Assembly: GCF_964340395.1 (NCBI RefSeq)
Contig: NC_135558.1
Coordinates: 10,396,001 to 10,460,000 of the forward strand
Length of the DNA: 64,000 bases
Origin: Glandiceps talaboti
Taxonomy: Eukaryota > Hemichordata > Enteropneusta > Spengelidae
Direction of reading: 5' to 3'
The notes below the pieces were generated by a model. The model was not told the DNA's origin, did not search any database, and was given only the letters and a program-made list of their open reading frames with translations. Below, piece by piece: positions 53,586-64,000 of this stretch (the first letter of the stretch is position 1; every line of letters begins with the position of its first letter). The position numbers were made by a program, and so were the translations under genes.

Positions 53586-55973
53586 CAACTTTTGCATAGT
53601 GAACATAATGATGCTCCTTCAGTGAGACTTACCCTTTGAGGACATTCTCAGCAAAGTCACGCATCATGTTACCGGGTGGGCTGTAATTGGCGACGATAAA
53701 GATTCTGCCATCCTTGGACTTGGCTTTGCCTATCCCCATCTCTTTGGTTCCTTTCCATACCACCTGGGTGAAATGACCTGGTTGATAAAGTTACAGAAAT
53801 GGAAATGAGAACCGTAAGTATATCTGACATTGTGATTTGAAACTTATTCAGCACATTCCAAGCCGGATCTTTTTTCACTTATGGCCGTGTTGATAAAACT
53901 CTGAATTTTTGTCGTTTCAAGTAAAAAATCACTAGTCATATTTCCACTTCTCCTATAACAAGATTAAATAGTTTTAGAACAGTGCGTTTGCGATTACGTT
54001 AAGAGTGGCTGCAAGTTGCAAAGTACTATGCAAAATTACCTTAAAGGTCCACCTACCTATTCCTGATTTGAATCCAGGTTTACCAAAGTTATAATCTCGG
54101 ATCTCGCTGTACCAGTTTTCAGTTGCCTGTTTACCTGCAGATGAGAATCACATACTAGTATTCATTCACTTAGAAAAACGACACTTCAAACATCAATATA
54201 GGGAATAGTGGTTGACACATCTTTGAAAAATCAGTAACTATGGACAAGTGGAACGCAAATTCAAAATGGTATTGCACGCAGCACTGCAGGGTGGTAAAAT
54301 CTGCTGTAGGCATCAACTCGATTTTATATATCTATCTCTATCCTCTGTATATTATTTAGTTGCTTTTTTTGCCGTGGTTGTTTTGGGTTTAGCGTTACAG
54401 TGTAACACCTGACCTCGTTTAGCACTCTAGTACGATTAACTCTAGCAAAGAAAGCACTGCTTAGGATTCCAGGGAGAAAGCTAAAAAATGTGCACATTAT
54501 TCCACAAAAGAGTGCAAAGAAATTTTAATCCGTTTTATTTGAATATTAAAACAACTTATTTCAGACTAATCTTTATCTCATCTATGACTTACGATGCACT
54601 CGTGAAACAAATGCATTAAGTTTGTAAACAGAATTCCGCGTAGCCTTCTTTTGGGGAAATTGATACTGACAGCAAAGAATTTGTGTACTTTCTCCCAATC
54701 TTTTTATTTGAATATCTTTGAATAATCCATTAGATTCTCAACATCTGTTGAGGTCAAATTCTATTATGACAATACTTTATGTCATTGCATAAATCCATAA
54801 GGCCGTGACTGAGTTCTGATAGATCAACAGGTGTTTATTGTCCTAACATCTGTCCTTGTGTAACCATTTGTCTTTTGTGATCTGTTTTGGAATATTTACA
54901 GAATTATATATTCATCTTTCCCAGGAGACAATGGGGTGGGGGGGTATATGATAGGATTCATATTTTGTGCACTCTGGCATCAGTCCTGCGTCGTTACATA
55001 ATCGTCGAGAGAAATACATTCTACTAACCGAGGTCCATTTTTTGAACAATCTTTATTCGTATTGATCATCGTTAGCTTTCTTACACAGACTTAGTCAAGA
55101 ACAACATTCATTAAAAGTAGCCATTTGCCTGAGAAATGGGTATTATTATTTTTATTTAAATAAAAAAAAAAAAAAACCCAAACTATTATTCTATTTAAAT
55201 CAAGCCTTCACTGAAAACATAATCCCCACCTGGTAAAGTCAAACGTATAAGCTCCCTCCGGGTAGTGCCCGTTGGAGGTTAAAACAATGTTAAAAACACA
55301 AACAACAACAACAATAATAACAACAACGTTTACTTTTTGACAACAATATGAATCGACCAGATCAAGCCCGTGTTTATAACCCGTTAATTGCAATGAACTA
55401 CGAAAAAATGTGAACAATATTTTACTTTTACGTAGTGAAGTAATTTGCAAACAAACATGGTAAACACAAGTAATGACGTCAATTACAAGTAAACGGATTA
55501 TTTATGCAAGGTGATATTATGGGATGTGATTGACGTATGACAATACACAGACTGAACGTGATCATAGATTTTGAAGGGCCCTCCAATATATCTATGACGT
55601 GATGCACTATAGTGGTTTTAGCTTGATCACCTTGTTTCCCATTGCATACGAGATGTAGCTAGAAATAAGTAATGACGTCACTGATTACGTAACATATAAT
55701 TTATTCGAATTTTAGCATTTGGCAGTTATCGGATACTTTAATTAATTGTATTTTCTTACCTGACATATCATAATCACCAGTTCCGAATCCAGTTGCGATG
55801 TTTTCACCGAAATCATTATTTTCACTGTGCTTGAATTTCCCGGTCTTTGCTAGATGGTCAGCCCATTTCTGCGCATGCTTGGCGCAAGCTGGGGACCACG
55901 TCAAGGCAGGCGATCCATGGACAGCTCTCAGCTTGTTATGGACGTCAAGGGAATCCTTATGGAAGTCGTTCAT
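49865..55973 (-). CDS. CAP-LIM fusion protein B (eight coding exons)
   Basis: Exons, complement: 55760-55973, 54057-54134, 53633-53777, 52783-52857, 52125-52263, 51406-51523, 50781-50908, 49865-49939. Total 972 nt, 323 residues. All intron positions and phases equal those of gene A. The CAP domain (residues 1 to about 145) has the full set expected for this fold: His49, GEN Glu57, NWYSEIRDYNF Glu82, GHFTQVVWK His99. No signal peptide. The linker is Ala/Gly/Ser-rich (PSSVAKPSAGGASTAG), unlike the acidic one in A. Then come a half-LIM with four Cys (CSGC-x16-CEDC), LIM1 (CAGC...[10 protein letters not shown]...FCKKD) and LIM2 (CHGC...HPGC-FKCKEC...NCEKC). It is a tandem duplicate upstream of gene A. 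An intracellular adaptor role is inferred; the partner is unknown. Confidence 0.88.
50070..50208. repeat. (GTCT)n then (GACC/GACT)n microsatellite in CAP-LIM B intron 7
   Basis: About 90 bp of pure TGTC repeat followed by GACC/GACT units. Confidence 0.96.
50781..50908 (-). CDS. CAP-LIM B exon 7 (LIM2, first part)
   Basis: 128 nt coding YEKIFLGGKKKPDKCHGCKE and ALDYAWHPGCFKCK. Acceptor TTCGCAG, donor GTACGA. Confidence 0.88.
51406..51523 (-). CDS. CAP-LIM B exon 6 (LIM1)
   Basis: 118 nt coding [20 protein letters not shown] and [19 protein letters not shown]. Acceptor ATCAG, donor GTGAGC. Confidence 0.9.
51720..51790. repeat. (CAAA)n/(TAAA)n microsatellite in CAP-LIM B intron 5
   Basis: AAAC repeats with ATAA variants at 51720-51787. 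Confidence 0.85.
52125..52263 (-). CDS. CAP-LIM B exon 5 (half-LIM and start of LIM1)
   Basis: 139 nt coding GPLTCSGCSKEITRYF, CEDCYKNK and CAGCEDPVIG. Acceptor TTTCAG, donor GTAAGG. Confidence 0.88.
52783..52857 (-). CDS. CAP-LIM B exon 4 (linker)
   Basis: 75 nt coding SADPSSVAKPSAGGASTAG and AGGQK. Acceptor TTGTAG, donor GTGAGT. Low-complexity flexible linker. Confidence 0.78.
53194..53581. repeat. (CTGT)n / (CCGT)n / (CT)n compound microsatellite in CAP-LIM B intron 3
   Basis: CTGT arrays at about 53242-53311 and 53337-53508 with an internal CCGT run, then (CT)n at 53509-53580. It ends about 50 bp before the splice donor of exon 3. Long ORFs on both strands are artefacts. Confidence 0.97.
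53633..53777 (-). CDS. CAP-LIM B exon 3 (CAP signature GHFTQVVWK)
   Basis: 145 nt coding HFTQVVWKGTKEMGIG, IFIVANYSPPGN and ENVLK. Acceptor ACCAG, donor GTAAGT. Confidence 0.88.
54057..54134 (-). CDS. CAP-LIM B exon 2 (CAP, WYSEI motif)
   Basis: 78 nt coding KQATENWYSEIRDYNF and GKPGFKSGI. Acceptor CTGCAG, donor GTAGGT. Confidence 0.87.
   Translation of the reverse strand, partial: VNRQLKTGTARSEIITLVNLDSNQE
55760..55973 (-). CDS. CAP-LIM B exon 1 (CAP, first half)
   Basis: 214 nt, same length as in gene A. Begins MNDFHKDSLDVHNKLRAVHG, ends GDYDMS before donor GTAAGA. A pyrimidine-rich TTTTTTAAAG directly precedes the ATG, again leaving room for an upstream 5' exon. Confidence 0.88.
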
Positions 55974-58324
55974 CCTTTAAAAAATGGAGAAAAACACAGT
56001 GAATCGCACATTTTAAAAATAAAATACACATCATTATAAAATAGCCCGTAAAATAAAAACGTAAATACTAAAAATACGTGGTCTGCGAATTGTTAACAAA
56101 TATGTTTGTTTAGCAAGCAACCATCTAAAAGGCTTCGATGTATTATTAGATAAGGTAAAAGACGAACACAATCGATCGTAACGAGGATTTTACAAAGGAA
56201 ATATGAGAGTCGTTACCATCAGCTCCCTTTCCTATACTAAAACAAAGCTGTTATCTTGAACGACGGAAAACAGATGTTACTAAATATCATGTTGATCTTG
56301 CTGTCATGTACTGATGCATATAACAACATTGTACTACATAAACGTTGTTCTCTATATAATTGTAAATTTATCATTTTTTAAAATCCAGGTAACGATCAAA
56401 TTATATTAATGCCTGATAACAGACAGTCTAAATATAGCCAAAATACCTATATACCTTGAATAGTGATGTGGTTGTGGGCCACGCCAGTCGCTTAATGATT
56501 TAGTCCAAAAATGGAATGGATAGGCGATAGGGGTGACAACGTTTATTTAAAAAATCGCCAAATCTCTCAGGAAATCGCTATCAAATATGGCAGTCAACTC
56601 TCCGAAGTTAATTCTTAAAAATAAAGAATATATTTTCTGTACACTTTTTGTACAAAATCATAATAAAGTTCGTTATGTAAAAGTCTAAGAATAATATTGA
56701 TAGCTTCTGGATAGGATCCCCCTGGCTTCTTCGCCAATATTAAAATGTTGCAATGTACATACACACACATACAAACATGACATGCGCAATAACGTTCGTT
56801 ACGTAATGGTGATGAATGTTGTTCACACAATAGATATTGTTAAATACAGGCTATGCCTATTGTTTGCAATGTCGATTTCATTGCGCAAAACCAGCGACAC
56901 AGGAATTAAATATTGACGACGTTTTACAACGAGTGAAATTAAATGGCGTCGTTCTCTACCATGTTTATTATAGTGATAAACAACGTTTTGTACTTTTGAA
57001 CCAAAAATTCACGAAAAATGTCACTTAAAAAGCATCAAAATAATTAAAATGCCGAAAAACAAGCGGGCAAATAGTTATTTATGTGTTTGTTGTCCATGGC
57101 AACCACGTGGCTTGTATATGTAAAGAAGATATATATATATATATTTACACCAGGCTGCAAATGTCGCAATGCACTAGGTGCATGATATGACACGTCCTGA
57201 GATATTTGTTGTTAGTGTTGTGGTTGTGACGACACAAATGTTTTGATAAAAAATATGCAAAATTATAACGACCCGGTAGGAGAAATGTAGAAACTGTCCA
57301 TGCACTGTGACGTCACGATTAGTGTAATAACAAAGGGAAACCATGTCGCTTCGGTCAAACTATGCATTGGTGAATTATTAGTTTTACACAGTCGTTATAA
57401 TAATCCTCTACACACATATTCGGTTTGTTCGCCATTCAGGTCAAACGTTCCCAAGCTTGTATGTAGAAATGTAATTAACATATGAGAGAGAATGTCAACA
57501 CTGAAAACGGGGTAGTCATAAATGCTTGATTATTCAGTAAAAAATTAAATATTTGGAAATTCGTGACTATCATCTCTGACCATCTTTATCCATATTTTTG
57601 TGGGCTGGTCACGGTCATTAATCAAAATATTGACCTCAATTCATGACTAGTAAATTAGGGATATTTATATGTTTGAAACATACATGGAAAATAATATAAA
57701 ACCGAAATTTGATATAAGATAAGAGAACAAAAAGAAAAGATCTCTCTGAAAAATACTTTGCATCGTGTTAATGATTTACAGTCACGTGTTAATCTTCTTT
57801 CTAGTTCTGTTGACTGCGTTGCGGGTCACCATGCAGCTGTGTATGTAAATAATTCCCTATAATCATGATTAACCTCGTTCTCATTTCTAGTAGCTATGAA
57901 ACAACGCTTCCGTACCGTGACGGACCACTATAATACCATCGGTGTCCACAGCAACTAATTGGGGGGGGGGGGGGTTAACCTAAATCCACGTTAATTATTT
58001 TGATATTACAAATAAAAACTGATTTTGTGGCCACAAAAATATAATGAAAATATTGAAAAGCCCTCGAATTCGTTGACTAGATGATGTTAATTTATTAAAT
58101 GTAATTTAATTATTGCGACGGCCGCTGATCTTCAGTTGAGTTCAAAGGTCAAAGGTCGTATGCAATCATATAATACAGGTCACTACAGCTTTTATCATTA
58201 TTGAACGAACGAACGAACGAACGTATGAATAAATGAATGAATGAACGACAGAAGGATGAGTGTGTGAACGAAATAATTAATCTAACGATTGAGTTGATAA
58301 CGGAAAAGTTGTTGTTCCGTTGAT
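55974..58324. other. 5' flank of CAP-LIM B, no gene recognised
   Basis: The promoter and any 5' UTR exon of gene B should lie here. No further CAP or LIM coding exon was found. Confidence 0.4.
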
Positions 58325-58472
<148 letters not shown>

Positions 58473-60099
58473 AGGTTTATCAGTTGTTAACTTATCAGGC
58501 ACGGTGACGAACTAATGCTCCCATTAGCCCATCGGCAGTCATCAACAGGTGTCAATAACATGTAGGTGTGTTGTCAGGGAAGGTACTTCACTGGGTCCGA
58601 GGTCCAACTTAAAATATGATAGTACATGATGTAATGAAGCTAGTGACATCACCTCCTCAGCGGACAAGGACTTTGTTAAACTTCAAAATACCACACCCGT
58701 TGCTATTGATAAGATACTGAGTAAAACGTGAACTGCGTGTTCATTTCATTGCTATGACTGGGTCCACGTGACCCGTTACTAGGCAACAACGTGGGAAATT
58801 TATCTAATAGACGAATCTAGCTTCAGACCAATATATTAAACTATCGTATAAAGTTCAAACCTTTAAATAAAGCCTAGTACTCCAGATTAATGTAATGTTA
58901 TATTAATACATAGTTTAATATGTCTCCAATCAAAGAAAAGGGATTTGCGAACCTGGTGTATGAACTTAAGCCAGTGAAACTAGAACGGGAAAATGTTTAT
59001 AGCCCTAATTTACAGCAACTACCAGCTCCCAATTGTCTAGAGTCCAACAATGACCGCACTGAGTGTAGAATTCGAATACTATGAAATCAGTCAGTCAGTC
59101 AGTCAGTCACCAAAATGGACACTTACGACGTTGGCTCCATTTATGATAGCGTTTTGTTTATTGGGAATAATCTATAGTCAACGAGGTCATAGGTACCTAG
59201 CACATTATCTTTTGTAATCGTATTTGATAACTGAGTATCATGGTTATCAGTTATATTGCCTGTTGAGACTTGTGACCGAATCCTGCAAACGTGACACGAA
59301 CTACATACACGTCTTAATGGCGTTGATTGCAATATGTTCGAAGCATACTAGCTCGATTTGTTGTTTAGTACAAAATAATCGTATCTTTGTCATTTTGTTC
59401 AAATGGAATTTGTCATTTTCTATACAGACTTTAATGTGATGAGAAGTTGTCGTCTTGTCATTTTGTGATCTTCTGTAAACTAATTAACTATAATTAGCTA
59501 TCGTATGATCATTGTAACTTTCATTCTGTTAGCTTGACCTTAACAGTCACAAGAATGTTTGTCGACGTGAACCTTTGCTATCGGTTGTAACAAATTGCAT
59601 ATTTCGCTATCTAATTACATTTAACTTAGCCATACTAATGCTACATACTAAATAAGATAAGCCTGATATTTTCTATCAGTTTCCGTTGAGAGGTCAAATT
59701 TGATCAACTTTCTATAAATCATGCCAAATTGCGATATGATGGTGTTGTGACGGAATACTGTATTCTTTCCCATACAGTCCTCACTCTCTGTATCATACTA
59801 ATCTACCTGTAGCCTTGAAGGACTACTATCGCTACTACCCTACTTCAGCTATCCGAAATGCCATTTTGATTTTAAAAACTTTTCGCTCGTCCCACAGCCA
59901 ACAAACAGTCTTTGCATCTGGCTGTATTTGAGTTATGGATCTAAAGACTGTTTGAAGGCTGAGTTAAGACCACCCTTCCCCTAAAATTGACAACTGTGAC
60001 AATTGACAGCTTGAGCTTTGCAAACTCATTTACTTTTATTTGCAGATTGTTGTATTGATAAAATGACTAATAACTTGATTGATTGATAGAGAGATAGAT
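58473..60099. other. No gene recognised
   Basis: Unique AT-rich sequence with a short CAGT repeat at 59087-59108. Confidence 0.4.
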
Positions 60100-60108
60100 A
60101 GATAGATA

Positions 60109-60184
<76 letters not shown>

Positions 60185-60302
60185 AATTGGGTGGTTGGTT
60201 GGCTGGTTGATTGATTGATAAATGGTTGATTGATTGGTTAATTGGGTGGTTGGTTGGTTGGCTGGTTGATTGATTAATTGATTAATTGATTGATTGATTG
60301 AT
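60100..60302. repeat. (TTGA)n microsatellite with GGTT variants
   Basis: Pure TTGA from about 60110 to 60180, then mixed GGTT/TTGA/TTAA units. Confidence 0.95.
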
Positions 60303-60529
60303 CAGAAAAGAGCATCATTAATCATATCGTTAAATCTCACATTACTTGTCTACTTTTGCCCCTACCTTCCAAACTATGAAATGTACACGTTAAAATGTTG
60401 AGATAGAACAAACAAACTGTCAACAACAGCAAAACATGACAAATTATCAATAAGTAAACAAACACTATAACTATGACCAGCTTTAAACACATATCAGCTA
60501 TATATAGTAATAATAGTAGTTTTTATATA

Positions 60530-60850
60530 ACACTTTCTCACACTGTGTTCAAAGCGCTTAACATGTATTATTACCCCTGGTACGGATATATAATAACACA
60601 ATGGCTCTAAGTTATATTGCCTCAACTGAGTCCCTGGGAAGCATACAATCCATTGCACTCTCTATTGTCTATGAGCGCATAGGATTAAGACATTCACACT
60701 GTAACCTCTATCCTACCAGGTTCCCAATGATATAGCTGGTTTGACTGGGGCACAATCATGGTTCAAATCTTGCCTAAGGACCTTAGCCTATCAGAAGGCG
60801 CGAACGGGCAACCACCTGCAGATCCAAACTGGCCATTCTAACTATTCGAC
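60530..60850. repeat. Possible dispersed repeat remnant
   Basis: Phrases such as TCAAAGCGCTTAACATG, TATTACCCCTGG and GGGGCACAATCATGGTTC resemble repeats common in aquatic animal genomes (GCGCTT...TTACCCCTGG...GGCACAA). No second copy exists in this window, so the call rests on general familiarity. Confidence 0.3.
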
Positions 60851-60985
60851 CATCATGACTCCAGCTAAACAAGACATGTTGCAAAATAAGTTTAAAACTT
60901 TGTTCGTGTTCAAAGCTGAATAACAATCAAAACATATGGTATGATGACGTCAGTGACTAGACCCAGAAAAAAATGTCTAATTTAC

Positions 60986-61159
60986 CTGTATATTCAGAAT
61001 CACTCGATTAATGGAACTACCAGATTGAGAAGCGTCACTGCTGCTTAAATTTGGCGATAATGCGGATAGAATGGTATTTGCGTTCTTAAATACTTCTACA
61101 AAGTAACGTAATAAATCAACACCCACAGGGTTAAAATCCACTGGTGGAATATAATTCAT
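60986..61159 (-). CDS. Possible isolated coding exon, 58 codons
   Basis: Minus-strand frame begins MNYIPPVDFNPVGVDLLRYF and ends RVILNIQ exactly at a good donor (CAG|GTAAAT). Composition is protein-like and not repeat-derived. No domain is recognised and no following exon was found at lower coordinates. It may be a first exon of an unknown gene or chance. Confidence 0.25.
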
Positions 61160-62254
61160 TGTACAGTGGTTGTGACCACACCTTTATGTAGCTAGTTAGT
61201 GTACGCATGTAGAAATTACGCAAATTCACCAACTTATTGCAGTATTGTGTGTCAGAATACCAGGATATCTCGCCCAACCCTCACTAGTACTGTCGATATC
61301 AACCCCTATCTGCAACTGGTTAAACAAATCAACACCCCCAGTATTAAAATCGGTAAGAATAAGTATGTGCGTCACACTTTGTCACACCTACCTATACTAT
61401 GTCTAATAGTGTTCGAGTTCATAAATTATAGATTAAAAAATCTATTATGTTTTAATACGTGTTAGAATGTCAAGCAATATCTCTTTATCTTTCCTTCCCT
61501 TCCCTTCTGCCTCTCCCTTTCTCTCTTCTACTGTCATTTCCCTCCCTGCCATCTTTCCAACAGTTCTCTCCGTTTCTCCTTCACCACACTCCCTCACCGT
61601 GACCAAACATGCATTTTCCCTCTACTCCTTATTCATATCTAATATTATATTGCCACGTTTCAATTCTTGAGCTTAACCTAACCTTACTGACAACTTAGAT
61701 TTCTGGATTTTTAACCTGTCCTAAAAAGTGGTCTACTTTATTCTAAAGCACTGCTGGCCATGTCAACGTTGACGTGTGTGTATTTATTACCCTAGTGTAA
61801 AATATTTAGATGCTCGTTTGTTTTGTGGGACCTCTCGATATAAGTACTAATTGTCTTTGTATTATTTTGTGAGTATTCCTTCCTCATTTTTTTGTACAGG
61901 TTTGTTCCCTTTACCACTACAACCCCCAAAGCCTAACCTTTGACCTATTCATAGCGTTATTTCAAGTTTTGATTTGACTATCCTCGGTTAGTGAACATAG
62001 CCTTTCCATACAAAGTGATCGAGTTTTCAAACATACTTGTGTTGTATTGGAATTACGGTATGCAAAGTTAAACTTTGCTAGCTATGCACAGTGATCAGCT
62101 ACCATTAATAGGGGTAGCTTAAACATTTATTAACGTTTGACTCTTGCAATGCCAATAACATCTCAGAACCAATTAATAATTTTAGATTCCTGGAGAATTG
62201 CATATGAATTTACTGGTATCCGTTATTCTAGATCTGTAATAGTTGCAAGGCCTA
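61160..62254. other. No gene recognised
   Basis: Unique sequence with a pyrimidine-rich stretch at about 61485-61600. Short frames only. Confidence 0.4.
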
Positions 62255-62294
62255 ACGTTCTGTCTGCCCTGTCTGTCTGTCTGTCTGTTTTCTC

Positions 62295-62389
<95 letters not shown>

Positions 62390-62416
62390 ATCTGTCTGTC
62401 TGTCTGCCTGTCTGCC

Positions 62417-62504
<88 letters not shown>
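62255..62504. repeat. (CTGT)n microsatellite
   Basis: About 240 bp of CTGT with few interruptions. ORFs on both strands (Ser-Val-Cys-Leu and Thr-Asp-Arg-Gln) are artefacts. Confidence 0.97.
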
Positions 62505-63399
62505 CCGATCCCATACATGTGTTATAATGTGCCTGAATGAAGTTATCCGTCCATGTCAGCATGATATTACATGTAACTAATCCTGTTTGCAGATGCAACA
62601 CGGGACTCCTTAAAGTCCCGACTTGAAGGACTAGATATTAACCTGGTATACGTGTCCATGAAAACAATCAACTGTAATACAACTAGTTGAATACTAATTT
62701 AAACACAGATAAGATAGAATCTAATTTCAACCTGTCAGTGGGCTGAATTCCGTACATAGTCATAATGTGAAACAAGCGCAGGAAATTCATAACCTTTGAA
62801 CGTATGTTTCCTTACACGCTTTCAATTTACAATTTAAAAAAAACAACAATATAAATAATGCGAGACACAACACAAAAATAGCATCCTGGCCTCATATGAC
62901 GTCACACGGTTGAATCCATCACGTCGATAACTGAAAGAGCCATCACTATAGTCTACTTTGACGTATATATGACAACGAAGGAATAAAATGGACAGATTGA
63001 GAAATGTCCCCATATACCGTATACACATAATTTTGGGCTCTTGTCGTTTTGGCATGGACCATAGACATTGGAGAGAGAACGCTCTGTGTATATAATCATC
63101 TCAACATTTGAATAAACGAGTCATGCGCAATACACAGGACGAAGTCAGCCAGAATACTATTATGTGTCCCAAGGGTTGGCTTGTTTTTGTATATATAAAC
63201 TCAATAAGGCTGCGTTCACAAATAATGGGCGGGGGATGTCGGAGGAATCATGACAAAATTAGATTTTTTTTCAAGTCCCCCCCCCCCCTTTATAACCCAA
63301 AAAATTCAGACCCCCCCCTTCACATGGTCAGAAATTTTCAAGGCCCCCCCACACACATTTATTTTTATAACATATATATAGCCACACACATACACATGT
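62505..63399. other. No gene recognised
   Basis: Unique sequence ending in poly-C runs at about 63278-63354 that recall the G-rich stretch at 3117-3170. Confidence 0.4.
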
Positions 63400-63473
63400 G
63401 TACACACACACACACACACACACACATACATATACCTAAATACATACATGTCATACATACATACATACATACA

Positions 63474-63505
<32 letters not shown>

Positions 63506-63586
63506 CATACATACATACATACATACATACATACATGTACATACATGTACATACATACATACATACATACTTACATACATACATTG
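63400..63586. repeat. (CA)n/(CATA)n microsatellite
   Basis: (CA)n at about 63402-63425 followed by CATA repeats to 63586 with CATG variants. Confidence 0.96.
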
Positions 63587-64000
63587 TCTCTAATGTAATT
63601 GCATGAACATGTATACATTTGGAATCTCCAGATTTTACTCATTTGCACAGACTTTAACATTATTTGAGTGTATATTGAAGCTGAAAGTACACAGGGTAAT
63701 TAATGTTAGTTGTTTTTATACAGGAACTTGTGTATATACATGTTTTGCACCATTTTTTGTTAAAAGGCTGTCAAATTTTGACATGATTTTTAGTTCTCCA
63801 GTTTCACTAATGTTTTTTGGCTGAATTATTTTCTAAAGCCATACTCCTACCCTGTTAACAAATTTACATGAATACTTTCCAATATTATTTTTGCATAGTG
63901 TTTTTTAAAATAATGGATCTAGAGACAATTAGACAGTCTTTTGCAAACAGCATATACAAATTTGCATTAAAAAAAAATACAAGTAAACTTTTAAAATAGG
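63587..64000. other. No gene recognised
   Basis: AT-rich sequence to the window edge; nothing identified. Confidence 0.4.

Noticed and set aside
53079-53639. 186-residue plus-strand ORF and overlapping minus-strand ORFs
   Set aside because: Translation of CTGT/CT microsatellites lying inside intron 3 of CAP-LIM B.
62137-62601. ORFs of 139-147 residues on both strands
   Set aside because: CTGT microsatellite translation.

Overview
This is a eukaryotic, almost certainly marine-invertebrate (metazoan), genomic window. Coding sequence is split by introns with GT/AG borders, the genes are sparse, and the intergenic and intronic DNA is full of microsatellites, minisatellites, MITE-like inverted-repeat elements and a LINE remnant. 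No prokaryotic features (operons, ribosome binding sites, CRISPR) were seen. The species cannot be fixed from sequence alone; a deuterostome or lophotrochozoan genome is an inference.

Left half (about 4.4-26.5 kb): a tandem cluster of four paralogous zinc-finger genes, called ZNF-a to ZNF-d here. Each has two coding exons: a 69-nt first exon encoding 23 residues, too short to stand out as an ORF, and a 1.9-kb second exon carrying the rest. The spliced proteins are 665, 661, 656 and 652 residues. Each holds a novel-looking N-terminal module built across the splice junction, a long charged linker with a SUMO-type site and basic NLS-like clusters, one C2HC finger and ten C2H2 fingers. ZNF-a, -b and -c lie on the minus strand. 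ZNF-d is on the plus strand, head-to-head with ZNF-c, with only 283 bp between the two ATGs. A GATAA/TTATC-containing element is conserved 85-120 bp upstream of all four start codons.

Middle (26.5-32 kb): no gene recognised. It holds a 13-copy 38-bp minisatellite, a 40-bp minisatellite, an evenly spaced CCAAT-box array, a long TATG microsatellite and a TTAA-flanked MITE.

Right half (32.3-56 kb, minus strand): two tandem paralogues of a CAP-LIM fusion gene. Eight coding exons each could be assembled with the same intron positions and phases (317 and 323 residues). The order is a GAPR-1/GLIPR2-like CAP domain without signal peptide, a short variable linker, a half-LIM zinc module and two full LIM domains. 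I do not recall a named family with this architecture, and it is the best candidate here for an undescribed protein system. From 56 to 64 kb no gene is certain: one possible isolated exon and several microsatellites.

Mobile DNA: a 1,035-bp foldback element with a perfect 9-bp target duplication; two copies of a ~100-bp MITE, one with a perfect and one with a 7/9 9-bp duplication (Mutator-like); a 534-bp TTAA MITE; a palindromic repeat copied near ZNF-a and ZNF-b; and a decayed LINE 3' end between ZNF-a and ZNF-b.
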